In this document: positions 8,612 to 17,580 of the stretch, in pieces
Layout: every line of letters starts with the position of its first letter
How positions within the stretch are numbered: the stretch's first letter is position 1
Source: an uncultured Rhodocyclaceae bacterium
Lineage (GTDB): Bacteria > Pseudomonadota > Gammaproteobacteria > Burkholderiales > Rhodocyclaceae
Reading direction: 5' to 3'
NCBI GenBank assembly: GCA_934271525.1
Contig: CAKQRL010000001.1
Coordinates: forward strand, 62,001 to 126,000
Length of the DNA: 64,000 nt
Made by a program: the position numbers and the translations under genes
The notes under the pieces: model-generated
What the model was told of the DNA's origin: nothing
What the model saw: the letters and a program-made list of their open reading frames with translations, nothing else
The model's database searches: none

Positions 8612-9471
8612 TTTTCAACGGTAAACCGAAAATTTTTTTGAAAAAGACTGCGCCCAAACATTTTTAAAAAATCGCTTTTTTTTAAGGTTGGGCGATGATG
8701 AAAAACGTCAAAATCAACATTTTCTATTTTATCCAAAATGCGCAAAACGCCTTGAATGGTCAAGCGAATTTCAAAGCCAAAACGCTCGGGCAAATCAAAA
8801 ACAAGCGCTGCGCCGTTTTGCGCAAAATCTCTGGCACGAGCCACTTGTTTTTTCATGAGCGCCCGAAAAGCCGGCGTTGTTTTGCCTTGCAAAATATCCG
8901 ATTCCAAAACGCCAAAATCTGCCATTTCATCTTGTGGCAAATAAATGCGGTTTTTTTGGGCATCAATGGCGACGTCTTGGCAAAAATTCGCCAACTGCAA
9001 AGCGGTGCAAATATCTGCTGAACGCCGCAAATTTTCAGCGGATGCAACTTGAAAAAGTTCCAACATTAAAACGCCCACAGGCACGGCGGAATAGCGGGCA
9101 TAAGCCAAAACTTGTGCTTCATTTTGGTAGCGATTTTTTGTAACGTCTTGCAAAAAAGCGCTAATCAAATCGCAAAAAGGTTGAATGGGCAAAGAATGCT
9201 GTTGGATGGCAAGATTTAAATTTTGAAAAATGCTTTGATAAAACGGTTCTGAAAAATCAAAATCATTTTGCCGATTTTCAATTTTTTTCAACGCATTTTG
9301 AAAATCGTTTAACAAGGCAATTCGGCGAGAATCGTGCGCAAATTGCGGCTCATCGGCAAAATCGTCCGCCGTTCTGGCAAAATGATAAATGGCTACAACC
9401 GCTTGCCGCACGTGCGGCGGCAAGATTTTGGAAGCCACAGGAAAATTTTCGTAATGATTAACCTTTTTCAC
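8608..9471 (-). CDS. hpnC: Squalene/phytoene synthase family protein, HpnC-type
   Basis: The protein is 287 residues from the GTG at 9471, or 295 if the ATG at 9495 is used. It opens with VNHYENFPVAS and RTADDFADE, the first aspartate-rich motif of head-to-head prenyl synthases, and has the second at NFCQDVAIDAQKNR. HpnC acts with HpnD and HpnE to make squalene from farnesyl diphosphate in hopanoid-producing bacteria; the partners are not in this window. The GTG start is preferred because it avoids overlap with the divergent aat gene. The last residues (NFRFTVEK) are coded by a repeat unit, so the element has become part of the C-terminus. Confidence 0.82.
   Translation of the reverse strand: MKKVNHYENFPVASKILPPHVRQAVVAIYHFARTADDFADEPQFAHDSRRIALLNDFQNALKKIENRQNDFDFSEPFYQSIFQNLNLAIQQHSLPIQPFCDLISAFLQDVTKNRYQNEAQVLAYARYSAVPVGVLMLELFQVASAENLRRSADICTALQLANFCQDVAIDAQKNRIYLPQDEMADFGVLESDILQGKTTPAFRALMKKQVARARDFAQNGAALVFDLPERFGFEIRLTIQGVLRILDKIENVDFDVFHHRPTLKKSDFLKMFGRSLFQKNFRFTVEK
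8615..8645. repeat. ACCGTGGA repeat, single unit inside hpnC 3' end
   Basis: TCAACGGT (one mismatch) followed by AAACC and a T7-G-A5 tract. It encodes the FTVEK tail of HpnC and overlaps the ATGA junction with the next gene. Confidence 0.7.
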
Positions 9472-9484
9472 GTTCGCTATTGTA

Positions 9485-10162
9485 ATGCCAACCAATCCTT
9501 TTCAAAAAAAGAGCGTATTTCCAGCGCCACAAAAAGCTCGGGACGATTTAAATGGTTTGGTTGCGGCAAGCCAGATAATCAATGTGGATTTGTTGTTGGA
9601 TGCTTACACCCACGGCATTTTTCCGTGGGAAGTCAATAACCACGGCGTTTTTTGGTTTTCGCCTGACAAGCGAATGGTTTTAAACCCTTGCGACTTTAAA
9701 ATTTCAAAATCCTTTGCCAAAACGCTGAAAAAAAACGATTTTGAAGTTCGGGCAGATTGTGATTTTCACGCCATCATCCGTTGTTGCGCCAAGCAGCGCA
9801 ATGGTGAATCCACGTGGATTGTGGCAGAAATTATCCAAGCTTATGAAGAATTGTTTGCTTTAAACATTGCGCATTCTTTGGGCGTTTATTTAAACGGAGC
9901 GCTTGTTGGTGGGCTTTACGGCGTGCAAATTGGGGAAGTTTTTAGCGGCGAATCCATGTTTTTTTTAAAATCCAATGCTTCCAAAATTGCCGTTTTTACG
10001 CTTTGCCAAAATGCCCAAAAGTTTGGTTTTTCTTTGATTGATTGCCAAGTGCCTTCTGAACATTTTTTAAAATGGGGCGGCAAAATCACCACCCGCTCCA
10101 ACTTTTTGGAAATGATTAAACCTTTAACAAAAAACATCGCACCACAACAATGGATGTTGTAA
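9485..10162 (+). CDS. aat: Leucyl/phenylalanyl-tRNA-protein transferase
   Basis: The 225-residue protein has the family landmarks: DLLLDAYTHGIFPW near 37-50, WFSPDKRMVL near 57-66, GGLYGVQIGEVFSGESMFF near 142-160, and the C-terminal IDCQVPSEHFLKWGGK. It transfers Leu or Phe from aminoacyl-tRNA to N-terminal Arg or Lys of proteins, creating N-degrons for ClpAPS. No strong ribosome site precedes the ATG at 9485, and no alternative downstream ATG fits, so this start is tentative. It is divergent from hpnC with almost no intergenic space, which is unusual for divergent starts. Confidence 0.93.
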   Translation: MPTNPFQKKSVFPAPQKARDDLNGLVAASQIINVDLLLDAYTHGIFPWEVNNHGVFWFSPDKRMVLNPCDFKISKSFAKTLKKNDFEVRADCDFHAIIRCCAKQRNGESTWIVAEIIQAYEELFALNIAHSLGVYLNGALVGGLYGVQIGEVFSGESMFFLKSNASKIAVFTLCQNAQKFGFSLIDCQVPSEHFLKWGGKITTRSNFLEMIKPLTKNIAPQQWML

Positions 10163-10163
10163 A

Positions 10164-10214
10164 TCCACGGTCAACGTCAATTTTTTTTGAAAAAAATAAT
10201 CGGTTGACCGTGGA
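10164..10214. repeat. ACCGTGGA repeat, tail-to-tail pair between convergent genes
   Basis: TCCACGGTCAAC and GTTGACCGTGGA arms around a T8-G-A7 centre, followed by T5. It separates the convergent aat and glycosyltransferase genes and is a likely two-way terminator. Confidence 0.92.
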
Positions 10215-10231
10215 TTTTTGAAATTTTGCGG

Positions 10232-12022
10232 TTAATTTTTCGCCGAGTTTTCAGCAAATTTTTGCCACATTTGCCACAAATTTTGGGCGAAATGGGCAGC
10301 AAAGTTTTCGGCATTGCTATTGGGGTTTTGTAATATTTTGGAGCGCAATGCGTGGCGGCGGGCGTTGTATTTTTGCGCTGCACTTAAAAAATCTTTGGCA
10401 AAAAATGTGGCTTTTTCAATGTATTCATCAGGGTTTGTTGCAATCCATTCTTTTAAATCAAAATGCCACAAATAACTAGCGCACAAGGTTGATGCCATCA
10501 ACTCGCCTTTTAAAGTCAAACTCGGCACGCCCATCAACAAGGCTTCCATGGCGGTTGTGCCGCTTGAAACTGGAAAAGTATCCAAAATAAAATCTACTTG
10601 GTTGTGGGCGTGCAAATATTCGTTACGGTTTTCATTTGCCAAAAAATCCAAGCGCTCGGATTCAATGCCGAGCTTACACATTTCTTTTAAATAAAAGGCT
10701 TTTAACTGCGGATTTTTTAAATCTGGTCTCATCCACAAAAGCCGTGCCGTTGGATTTTCTTTTAAAACACTTGCCCACAATTCAAGCGTTTTTTTACCCA
10801 CTTTGTGCGGGTTATGAAAAGCGCCAAAGGTGATAAAACCATTTTTGTAGCTTGGCAAATCGGCAATTTCAGGCAAGTTTTTGGGCGGTGAATAAAGCGC
10901 CCAAGTGCCTTTGGTTAAAAAAGGCGTCTCAGAAAACTGCGCTTTGGATTGTTCGTTTGGCACCATCACCGAATCGGCAAAAATATAATCCATGGTTGGA
11001 ATGCCCGAAGTGCCGTTCCAACCAATCCACGTGATTTGAATAGGCGCAGGTTTTAAGGCAAAAACCAACAAACGGTTGCCTTTGGTGTGGCCGGATAAAT
11101 CAATCAAAATATCAATGCCATCGTTTTTAATTAAATTGGCGGCGCTTAAATCATCCATTGCCGCAATATTTTGCCAACGCCGAAAAAATGGATGAAGGCG
11201 ATTGGTTGCTAAATCCACAACATTGCTTGTGGCATAGGCGTAACAATCAAGCGTTTGGTTTTTTAAGGCGCTTAAAAGATTTTCTAAAAAAAGGGCAACC
11301 ACGTGTTGATTAAAATCGCCCGACACAAAACCAATTTTCAAGCGTTTTTTGGCTAATTTGGGCGGCAAATGCTCAAAAATTGGCGGATGATTTTTTGCAA
11401 TAAAAGCAGAAAAACGTTTTAAATACGGCAAAAAATCGGCAATTTTGTCGCTGAAATAAGAACGGTAAGCAAAAGCGTGGCTTTGAAATTCAAAAACATT
11501 TGGGAATTTTTCAAGCGCTTTTTCGGCTAATTCTTGCCCCACCGCCATTTTGCCCGAATCAAATTTTGCCAAAATGCGGTTTTTGCAAATTTCAACATTG
11601 TTACAATCTTTTAAAAAAGCACGTTCAGCAAAAATTTCGGCTTCATCCAATTTGTTTTGGCGCAAAAGTGCGCCAGCCAAATTGTTCAAAATCACGGGCG
11701 ACTCGGGGTTGAGTTTTAAGGCTTGGCGCAAAATGCTCTCGGCTTTTGCAAAATCCGAAGCATTGCCAATTTCCAAAAGCGTTTGCGCATAGTTGGAAAG
11801 CGCTTCATCATCCATTGGGTCAAGCGTTGCGGCTTTTTCCATAAAAGGCAAGGCGGCTTCTTTTTGTTTTAATTTTAAAAGTGCCACGCCAGCGGCTTTG
11901 TAACCCAAAACGCATTGCGGAAAATCGGCAATTAAAGATTGCGCAAGCGCCAACAATTTTGGGTAATTCTCCACTGCAAATGCTTGGAAAATTTCATCAA
12001 AGTGGCGTTGGTTTTCAGTCAT
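10232..12022 (-). CDS. TPR-containing O-GlcNAc transferase-like glycosyltransferase (GT41)
   Basis: The protein has 596 residues. Residues 1 to about 200 contain tetratricopeptide-like helices (GYKAAGVALLKLKQKEAA, then DDEALSNYAQTLLEIG). From about 220 on it matches the OGT/SPINDLY catalytic region: KIGFVSGDFNQHVV, DILIDLSGHTKGNRL, ITWIGWNGTSGIPTMDYIFAD, FGAFHNPHKV and DTFPVSSGTTAMEALLMGVPSL. Such enzymes transfer sugar from a nucleotide donor to protein or other acceptors in the cytoplasm. Bacterial members include adhesin and flagellin glycosylators, but no acceptor gene is adjacent, so donor and target are unknown. It lies between two repeat pairs, so it is probably a single-gene unit. Confidence 0.88.
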   Translation of the reverse strand: MTENQRHFDEIFQAFAVENYPKLLALAQSLIADFPQCVLGYKAAGVALLKLKQKEAALPFMEKAATLDPMDDEALSNYAQTLLEIGNASDFAKAESILRQALKLNPESPVILNNLAGALLRQNKLDEAEIFAERAFLKDCNNVEICKNRILAKFDSGKMAVGQELAEKALEKFPNVFEFQSHAFAYRSYFSDKIADFLPYLKRFSAFIAKNHPPIFEHLPPKLAKKRLKIGFVSGDFNQHVVALFLENLLSALKNQTLDCYAYATSNVVDLATNRLHPFFRRWQNIAAMDDLSAANLIKNDGIDILIDLSGHTKGNRLLVFALKPAPIQITWIGWNGTSGIPTMDYIFADSVMVPNEQSKAQFSETPFLTKGTWALYSPPKNLPEIADLPSYKNGFITFGAFHNPHKVGKKTLELWASVLKENPTARLLWMRPDLKNPQLKAFYLKEMCKLGIESERLDFLANENRNEYLHAHNQVDFILDTFPVSSGTTAMEALLMGVPSLTLKGELMASTLCASYLWHFDLKEWIATNPDEYIEKATFFAKDFLSAAQKYNARRHALRSKILQNPNSNAENFAAHFAQNLWQMWQKFAENSAKN

Positions 12023-12033
12023 TTTTATAAAAA

Positions 12034-12094
12034 TCCACGGTCAACTTCAAAAAATTTTTAAATTTTTTAAAAAAAATTGTGCGTTGACCGTGGA
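12034..12094. repeat. ACCGTGGA repeat, tail-to-tail pair
   Basis: TCCACGGTCAAC (12034) and GTTGACCGTGGA (ending 12094) arms around a longer, interrupted A/T centre. It lies between the antiporter stop and the glycosyltransferase start, both on minus. Confidence 0.88.
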
Positions 12095-12100
12095 AAATCA

Positions 12101-13789
12101 TCATTCATTTGCAGGTTCAAAGCGTGCCAAAACATAAGTGGTCATACTTTTTGCCAACACTTCTTTGCCGGAAAAAATTTTCCAAGTTTCTTCATTGCTG
12201 TTGGCTTCCAACATGGATTCCGTGCAAGTTACAATTTCAATTTTGGGATTCAACGCCTTGGCGGTATCCACCATTTGCTGCACATTCACCGGATGTTGCG
12301 TTGACACCACCAACATAGCAGCATTGGCAATGTGCGCTTGAATTAAAACGGCTGGGTCGGTGGCATCGCCCGCCACGGCGGAATAGCCTTCTTTTCTTAA
12401 ACTTTCCACCGTTTCACGATTTTGTTCGGCAACCACAAAAGGAATGCTGTGCGCATTTAAATTCATTGCAATTTTTTGCCCCACTTGCCCGTAACCCACC
12501 AAAACCACTTGACCTTTTAAATATTGCACTTCGGTGTTTTGCGGGAGTTCTGCAAGCTGGTCTTGGCGTTGTTCCAAAGCTCTGGCATAAGCCGAATGCG
12601 CCAAAATCCAACGTTGCAAAGGGCCAACACATGCAAAAACCACTGGGTTTAAAGCAATGGAAATCAGTGCACCTGCCAAAACCAAACTCAAAGAATCGGC
12701 TGGCAAAAGTTTTAAACTAATGCCCAAACCCGCCAAAATAAACGAAAATTCGCCAATTTGCGCCAAACTGGCGGAAACGGTTAATGCCGTGTGCAAAGGA
12801 TATTTCAACAACAACACAATAAAACACGCCGCCAAGGATTTGCCAAAAATAATAATGCTGACCACACCCAAAACGTGCCAAGGTTGGCTAAGCAAAATTT
12901 CCGGCTTAAACAACATTCCCACGGCAACAAAAAACAAAACGGAAAAAGCATCACGCAAAGGCAAAGATTCTTCTGCTGCACGGTGCGAATATTCCGAGCC
13001 ACGCATCACCATTCCAGCAAAAAAAGCGCCCAAGGCTTCGGATACGTGAAACAACGTTGCCGCCAAATACGCAATGCCAATGGCAATGGCAACCACCGCC
13101 AAGGTGAATAATTCCCGAGAACCTGTTCGGGCAACTTGCAACAAAATCCACGGCAAAATACGCTGCCCCGCCACCAACATCACGGTTACAAAGGCGCTGA
13201 CTTGCAAAAGCGTTTCCCCCAAAATGGGCAACAAGGTTTGCCATTGAAAATCATTTTCCCCACTTTGTTGCAAAATGGTTGCCAAGGGCGGCAACAACAC
13301 CAACACCAACACGGTTGCCAAATCCTCAGTAACCAACCAACCCACCGCAATTTTGCCTTTGATGCTTTGCAACAAATCTTTGGATTCCAAGGCTTTTAAC
13401 AAAACCACGGTGGAAGCGCACGAGAGCGAAACCCCAAACACCAAACCCGAACCCCAAGACCAACCCCAAAAGAGCGCCACGCACATCCCCAAAATGGTTG
13501 CCAAACCCATTTGCGCCAAAGCGCCGGGCAAGGCAATTTTGCGCACCGCCAACAAATCGTTTAAAGAAAAATGCAAACCCACGCCAAACATCAGCAACAT
13601 AATGCCAATTTCAGCCAGTTGCGAAGCCAAATTCACATCTGCCACAAAACCGGGAGAAGCAGGACCAATTAAAATGCCCGCCAGCAAATAGCCCACCAAT
13701 GCGGGAAATTTCAAGCGTTCCGCCACAAAACCAAAAAGCAGCGCAATGCCAAATGCCACACTAAGCGTTGTGATGAGAGAATGTTCCAT
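12101..13789 (-). CDS. ybaL: YbaL/KefB-type monovalent cation:proton antiporter with TrkA-N domain
   Basis: The 562-residue protein has about twelve membrane segments across residues 5-395, typical of the CPA2 exchanger fold (FVAERLKFPALVGYLLAGILIGP near the start). A cytosolic RCK/TrkA-N domain follows from about residue 425, with the dinucleotide-binding motif GYGQVG. Family members exchange K+ or Na+ for H+ and are gated by nucleotides. Length and domain order match E. coli YbaL; a KefB/C glutathione-gated role is less likely because no KefF/G-type subunit is adjacent. A final tail of about 20 residues is not conserved in a recognisable way. Confidence 0.88.
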   Translation of the reverse strand: MEHSLITTLSVAFGIALLFGFVAERLKFPALVGYLLAGILIGPASPGFVADVNLASQLAEIGIMLLMFGVGLHFSLNDLLAVRKIALPGALAQMGLATILGMCVALFWGWSWGSGLVFGVSLSCASTVVLLKALESKDLLQSIKGKIAVGWLVTEDLATVLVLVLLPPLATILQQSGENDFQWQTLLPILGETLLQVSAFVTVMLVAGQRILPWILLQVARTGSRELFTLAVVAIAIGIAYLAATLFHVSEALGAFFAGMVMRGSEYSHRAAEESLPLRDAFSVLFFVAVGMLFKPEILLSQPWHVLGVVSIIIFGKSLAACFIVLLLKYPLHTALTVSASLAQIGEFSFILAGLGISLKLLPADSLSLVLAGALISIALNPVVFACVGPLQRWILAHSAYARALEQRQDQLAELPQNTEVQYLKGQVVLVGYGQVGQKIAMNLNAHSIPFVVAEQNRETVESLRKEGYSAVAGDATDPAVLIQAHIANAAMLVVSTQHPVNVQQMVDTAKALNPKIEIVTCTESMLEANSNEETWKIFSGKEVLAKSMTTYVLARFEPANE

Positions 13790-13847
13790 GGATTTTTTCA
13801 GTTTATTTTTTAATATTTTTAATCTTAACGGTTTTTATTTGCAGTTT

Positions 13848-13898
13848 TCCACGGTCAACGGCATTTTTTTTTCAAAAAAATTAAAGGTTGACCGTGGA
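13848..13898. repeat. ACCGTGGA repeat, tail-to-tail pair overlapping lpxH 3' end
   Basis: TCCACGGTCAACG and GGTTGACCGTGGA arms around a T9-C-A7 centre. The right arm encodes the last residues of LpxH (FSTVNL) and its TAA. Confidence 0.9.
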
Positions 13899-14582
13899 AA
13901 ATTCTCCGTTTTCATTCAATTCCAACATTTTGGGGGATTCGGTTTTGCGCCAATCGGGCAAAACAATTCTTAAAATGTTGCCGTGCCAATGTTCACCCGG
14001 CAAATGCGTGTGGCCGTGGATGAAAATATCGCAGTTGTGTTTTTTTAAAAGATTGTCAATTTCCGCTTTTGGCAAATCTTTGTAATTGCCCAAGTTTGCC
14101 GATTCGCTTTGTTGGCGAATCATTTTGCCAAGTGATAAGCGTTCATTAAGCGGTTTTTGCAAAATTGCTTGTTGCCACAATGGATTGTGGGATTGCGCAA
14201 AAAACGCCATATAAGCGGCATCGTCCGTGCAAAATTGGTCGCCGTGTGAGAGCAAAAGTTTTTTTCCCGCTATTTCAATTTCAAAAGGGTCTGCCAAAAA
14301 TGCCACGCCCGATTCTGTGGCAAAAGTTTCGCCTAATAAAAAATCACGGTTGCCACGCATTAAATATTTTGGGCGCTTGGCGTGTTTTAAACATTCGGCA
14401 ATTTTTTTATAAAAAGGCATTTGGAGTTGGTCATCGCCCACCCAAAAGTCAAACAAATCGCCCAAAATAAAAAGCGGCGCTGTGTTTTTGGCGTTTTTTA
14501 AAAAATCGCAAAAAACGCTGGCAAAATCTTGCGCAGATTCGCTCAAATGCAAATCTGCCAAAAACTGCGCCGCTGTTGCCAT
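13881..14582 (-). CDS. lpxH: UDP-2,3-diacylglucosamine diphosphatase LpxH
   Basis: The 233-residue metallophosphoesterase carries ADLHLSE near residues 9-15, GDLFDFWVGDD near 41-51, RGNRDFLLGE, SHGDQFCTDD and the closing HGHTHLPG, together supplying the two-metal site. LpxH cleaves UDP-2,3-diacylglucosamine to lipid X, step four of lipid A synthesis, at the inner membrane. The last residues are coded by the right arm of a repeat element, so the C-terminus was altered by it. It starts next to ppiB: the two genes share a base at 14582, a compact arrangement found in several betaproteobacteria. Confidence 0.95.
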   Translation of the reverse strand: MATAAQFLADLHLSESAQDFASVFCDFLKNAKNTAPLFILGDLFDFWVGDDQLQMPFYKKIAECLKHAKRPKYLMRGNRDFLLGETFATESGVAFLADPFEIEIAGKKLLLSHGDQFCTDDAAYMAFFAQSHNPLWQQAILQKPLNERLSLGKMIRQQSESANLGNYKDLPKAEIDNLLKKHNCDIFIHGHTHLPGEHWHGNILRIVLPDWRKTESPKMLELNENGEFSTVNL

Positions 14583-15073
14583 TAAACAATTTCCACTTTT
14601 TCAATCACAACCGCATTAGCGGGCACATTTTGGTGAAAACCGTGGTTGCCTGTTGGAACACTTTTGATTGAATCAATCACATCCATGCCGTCTTTGACTT
14701 CACCAAAAACGCAATAACCCCAACCGCTGCCGCTTGGCGCTTTGAAGTTTAAAAAATCATTGTCAATCACATTGATAAAAAACTGTGCGGTTGCCGAATG
14801 CGGGTCGTTGGTGCGTGCCATTGCAATGGTGCCGCGTTTGTTTTCAACGCCGTTTGCCGCTTCGTTTTCAATGGGGGCGTTGGTTTTTTTCTGCGCCATG
14901 TCTGGCGTAAAACCGCCGCCTTGAATCATAAAACCATCAATCACGCGGTGAAAAATCGTGCCATCATAAAAACCGTTTTGCACATAATTCAAAAAATTTT
15001 CCACCGTTTTGGGCGCTTTTTCGGCAAAAAGCTCTAGCGTAAAAACGCCGTGGTTGGTTGTAAATTTGACCAT
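14582..15073 (-). CDS. ppiB: Cytoplasmic cyclophilin-type peptidyl-prolyl isomerase B
   Basis: The 163-residue cyclophilin has no signal peptide. It shows the active-site stretch [13 protein letters not shown], the catalytic Arg within it, and [11 protein letters not shown] plus [16 protein letters not shown]. It speeds proline cis/trans isomerisation during folding. AAGGAAG lies seven bases before the ATG. It overlaps the lpxH start by one base, so they are probably coexpressed. The upstream gene is a secreted paralogue, about 60% alike by eye, suggesting an old tandem duplication that split into cytoplasmic and periplasmic forms. Confidence 0.95.
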   Translation of the reverse strand: MVKFTTNHGVFTLELFAEKAPKTVENFLNYVQNGFYDGTIFHRVIDGFMIQGGGFTPDMAQKKTNAPIENEAANGVENKRGTIAMARTNDPHSATAQFFINVIDNDFLNFKAPSGSGWGYCVFGEVKDGMDVIDSIKSVPTGNHGFHQNVPANAVVIEKVEIV

Positions 15074-15087
15074 TTTTTTACTTCCTT

Positions 15088-15115
15088 TTCAAAAAAAATT
15101 CTTGTTTACCATGGA
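15088..15115. repeat. ACCGTGGA repeat, single degenerate unit
   Basis: An A8 tract then TTGTTTACCATGGA; the core has one change (ACCATGGA). It lies between the two cyclophilin genes and includes part of the spacer upstream of ppiB. Confidence 0.65.
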
Positions 15116-15120
15116 TTTTC

Positions 15121-15696
15121 TCAATTTTTGGGTTTTTGGCTGATTTGAATCTCGTTGATAATTATTGGCGAAGTTGGCACATTTTGGTGCGCGCCAACAT
15201 TGCCCGTTGGCATGGTGGCGATTTTATCAACCACGTCCATTCCCGCAATAACCTTGCCAAAAACACAATAACCCCAACCGTCAAAAGATGGATAATCCAA
15301 ATTGTGGTTATCAACCAGATTGATAAAAAACTGCGCGGTTGCCGAATGCGGTGCGGAAGTTCTTGCCATCGCAATGGTTCCACGCAAGTTTTTTAAGCCG
15401 TTTTTGGATTCGTTTTGAATGGGTTCATCCGTTTGCTTTTGCACCATATCTTGATTAAACCCGCCGCCTTGAATCATAAAACCATCAATCACACGGTGAA
15501 AAATTGTGCCGTTATAAAAACCACGTTTGGCATAATTCAAAAAATTCGCCACGGTGTCCGGCGCTTTTTTGTCGTTGAGTTCTACCAAAATTAGCCCTTG
15601 GGATGTTTGAATTTCCACAACTGTTTGCGCAAAAGCGCTGGGCAAAACAAAAAGCGTGGCACATAAGAACAACAATTTTTGCAAAAGTTTTTTCAT
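15121..15696 (-). CDS. ppiA: Periplasmic cyclophilin-type peptidyl-prolyl isomerase
   Basis: The 191-residue protein begins with a signal peptide ([23 protein letters not shown]) with a predicted cleavage after the AFA. The mature part is a cyclophilin with [25 protein letters not shown] and [17 protein letters not shown]. It would isomerise prolines of exported proteins. Its start overlaps the end of the TPR gene by four bases, so the order on minus is TPR protein, ppiA, ppiB, lpxH, a likely operon despite the intervening repeat unit. Confidence 0.92.
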   Translation of the reverse strand: MKKLLQKLLFLCATLFVLPSAFAQTVVEIQTSQGLILVELNDKKAPDTVANFLNYAKRGFYNGTIFHRVIDGFMIQGGGFNQDMVQKQTDEPIQNESKNGLKNLRGTIAMARTSAPHSATAQFFINLVDNHNLDYPSFDGWGYCVFGKVIAGMDVVDKIATMPTGNVGAHQNVPTSPIIINEIQISQKPKN

Positions 15697-16124
15697 TGTT
15701 TATTTTCCTTTAAAGGTTGGTGAAAATTGTTCAAACGCTGCAATTCTTGGGTGGATGAACCCGGCGCAATGTCTTCTGCCGTTTGAAAAGCTTGGCGCGC
15801 CAATTCCAAATACAAAAAACCCAAATTTTGATGCGCGCGCGCAAACTGCGGGTTGGCAGCAATGGCAATTTTGAGTGTTTCTTGCGCTTTTTGCCATTCT
15901 TTTTGTTGGGCATAAAGCACGGCGGCGTTGTTGTAAGGCTCAGGCAATTCGGGATATTGCGCCATCAAACGATTTAAAATTTGCAAGGCTTTTTCAGTTT
16001 TGCCGTTTTCAGCCAGCGTTAGCGCTTGGGCAAACAAGGTTTCGGCAGAATCAGAATCAGCGCTTTGGGCAAAGGCATAGTTGGCGGCAAAACAAAATGA
16101 GAGGCAAAAAATGAGAATCTTCAT
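15693..16124 (-). CDS. Exported TPR-repeat protein
   Basis: The 143-residue protein has a signal peptide ([19 protein letters not shown]) and then two or three tetratricopeptide repeats, with the phrases [18 protein letters not shown] and [15 protein letters not shown]. Such repeats mediate protein contacts. Its stop overlaps the ppiA start by four bases, suggesting coupling with the periplasmic isomerase. It may act as a small periplasmic assembly factor, but no partner can be named. An acidic SADSDSAE stretch follows the signal peptide, echoing the Ser/Asp tracts of the AsmA-like protein. Confidence 0.75.
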   Translation of the reverse strand: MKILIFCLSFCFAANYAFAQSADSDSAETLFAQALTLAENGKTEKALQILNRLMAQYPELPEPYNNAAVLYAQQKEWQKAQETLKIAIAANPQFARAHQNLGFLYLELARQAFQTAEDIAPGSSTQELQRLNNFHQPLKENKQ

Positions 16125-16177
16125 TGTTAAAATTCGGCTAAACTTGCAGGCTACATTTTAACAGCGGCGCAACAGCT

Positions 16178-17551
16178 ATGCTCAAAATTTACAACACATT
16201 AAGCAACCAAAAAGAAGTTTTTAAACCCATTGAAGAAGGAAAAGTGCGCCTTTATGTTTGCGGAATGACGGTTTATGATTTTTGCCACATCGGGCACGCG
16301 CGCGTGTTGGTTGTTTTTGATTTGTTGCGGCGCTGGCTTGCCACGCTTGGCTTTGAAGTTGTTTATGTTAGAAATATTACCGACATTGACGACAAAATCA
16401 TCAAACGCGCGGCAGAAAATAACGAAACCATACAATCGCTAACAGCGCGTTTTATTGCCGCCATGCACGAAGATTGCAAAGCCTTGAACGTGTTGCCGCC
16501 AACTTTGGAACCGCGCGCCACCGACAACATTGCGGCGATGATTGATTTAATCAAAATATTAGAAAAAAAAGGCTTAGCCTATGCCACAACAAGCGGAGAT
16601 GTGCTTTTTGCCGTGCGCAAATTTGCCGACTACGGCAAGCTTGCCAAAAAAACTTTGGATGATTTAATCGCTGGCGAGCGCGTATCAATCAATGATGAAA
16701 AACGCGACCCGCTTGATTTTGTTTTGTGGAAAGCCGCAAAACCGAATGAACCTTTTTGGGAATCGCCTTGGGGGTGCGGTAGACCCGGTTGGCATTTGGA
16801 GTGTTCGGCAATGAGCACCCAATTTTTGGGCAAACACATTGATATTCACGGCGGCGGGCAAGATTTGCAATTTCCGCACCACGAAAATGAAATTGCGCAA
16901 TCCGAAGGCGCACACGGCGGGCGCTTTGTGAATTATTGGATGCACAACGGCTTTGTGCGCGTGGATGGCGAAAAAATGGCAAAATCTTTGGGCAATTTTT
17001 TTACCATTCGCGAGGTTTTGGAAAAATACCACCCCGAAGTGTTGCGTTTTTTTATTTTGCGCGCGCATTATCGCTCGCCTTTAAATTATTCAACTATTCA
17101 TTTAAATGATGCCAAAAATAGTTTGGATAATCTTTATTTTACCTTGCGTGATATTCCACCTGAAAATGTTTGGGAATTAAATTGGAATGATGAAGACGCT
17201 TTGAAATTTAAAAATGCTTTAAATGAAGATTTGGATGCTTCCAATGCTTTTGCCTTATTATTTGATTTGGCATCAAAAATTCGGCAAACAAAAAATCCAC
17301 AATTATCAGCAAAATTAAAAACGCTTGGCAACATTTTGGGTTTATTAGAATTAGAACCTGCGGATTATTTTCAATCCACACCGAATGAAAATAAAATAGA
17401 CGAAGAATATATTTTGCAAAAAATCGCCGAACGTTCTGCGGCAAAAAAAGCAAAGAATTTTCAAGTGGCGGATAAAATCCGTGCTGAATTGTTGGAAAAA
17501 GGCGTTGTTTTGGAAGATAAACCCAGCGGCACACAATGGCGCTTTCAATAA
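16178..17551 (+). CDS. cysS: Cysteinyl-tRNA synthetase
   Basis: The 457-residue class I synthetase has the HIGH-type motif HIGHAR near residues 38-43 and the KMSKS-type motif KMAKS near 267. Zinc ligands are Cys28 in YVCGMTVYD, the Cys of WHLECSAMS, and the His/Glu of FPHHENE. Its length fits the family. It charges tRNA-Cys. It is divergent from the TPR gene, with a 53-base gap that must hold both promoters. The C-terminal 60 residues ([19 protein letters not shown]) are the expected anticodon-binding helical part. Confidence 0.97.
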   Translation: MLKIYNTLSNQKEVFKPIEEGKVRLYVCGMTVYDFCHIGHARVLVVFDLLRRWLATLGFEVVYVRNITDIDDKIIKRAAENNETIQSLTARFIAAMHEDCKALNVLPPTLEPRATDNIAAMIDLIKILEKKGLAYATTSGDVLFAVRKFADYGKLAKKTLDDLIAGERVSINDEKRDPLDFVLWKAAKPNEPFWESPWGCGRPGWHLECSAMSTQFLGKHIDIHGGGQDLQFPHHENEIAQSEGAHGGRFVNYWMHNGFVRVDGEKMAKSLGNFFTIREVLEKYHPEVLRFFILRAHYRSPLNYSTIHLNDAKNSLDNLYFTLRDIPPENVWELNWNDEDALKFKNALNEDLDASNAFALLFDLASKIRQTKNPQLSAKLKTLGNILGLLELEPADYFQSTPNENKIDEEYILQKIAERSAAKKAKNFQVADKIRAELLEKGVVLEDKPSGTQWRFQ

Positions 17552-17553
17552 TT

Positions 17554-17580
17554 TAAAAAAAAATTTGAGTTTACCGTGGA
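17554..17580. repeat. ACCGTGGA repeat, single unit containing the hemW start codon
   Basis: An A-rich tract, TTTGAG, then TTTACCGTGGA. The GTG inside the core (17576) is the only plausible start for hemW, so the element supplies the start codon. Confidence 0.8.

Noticed and set aside
16125..16163. Inverted repeat TGTTAAAAT / ATTTTAACA before cysS
   Set aside because: Nine-base A/T-rich arms separated by 21 bases are likely by chance in this composition; no regulator is suggested.
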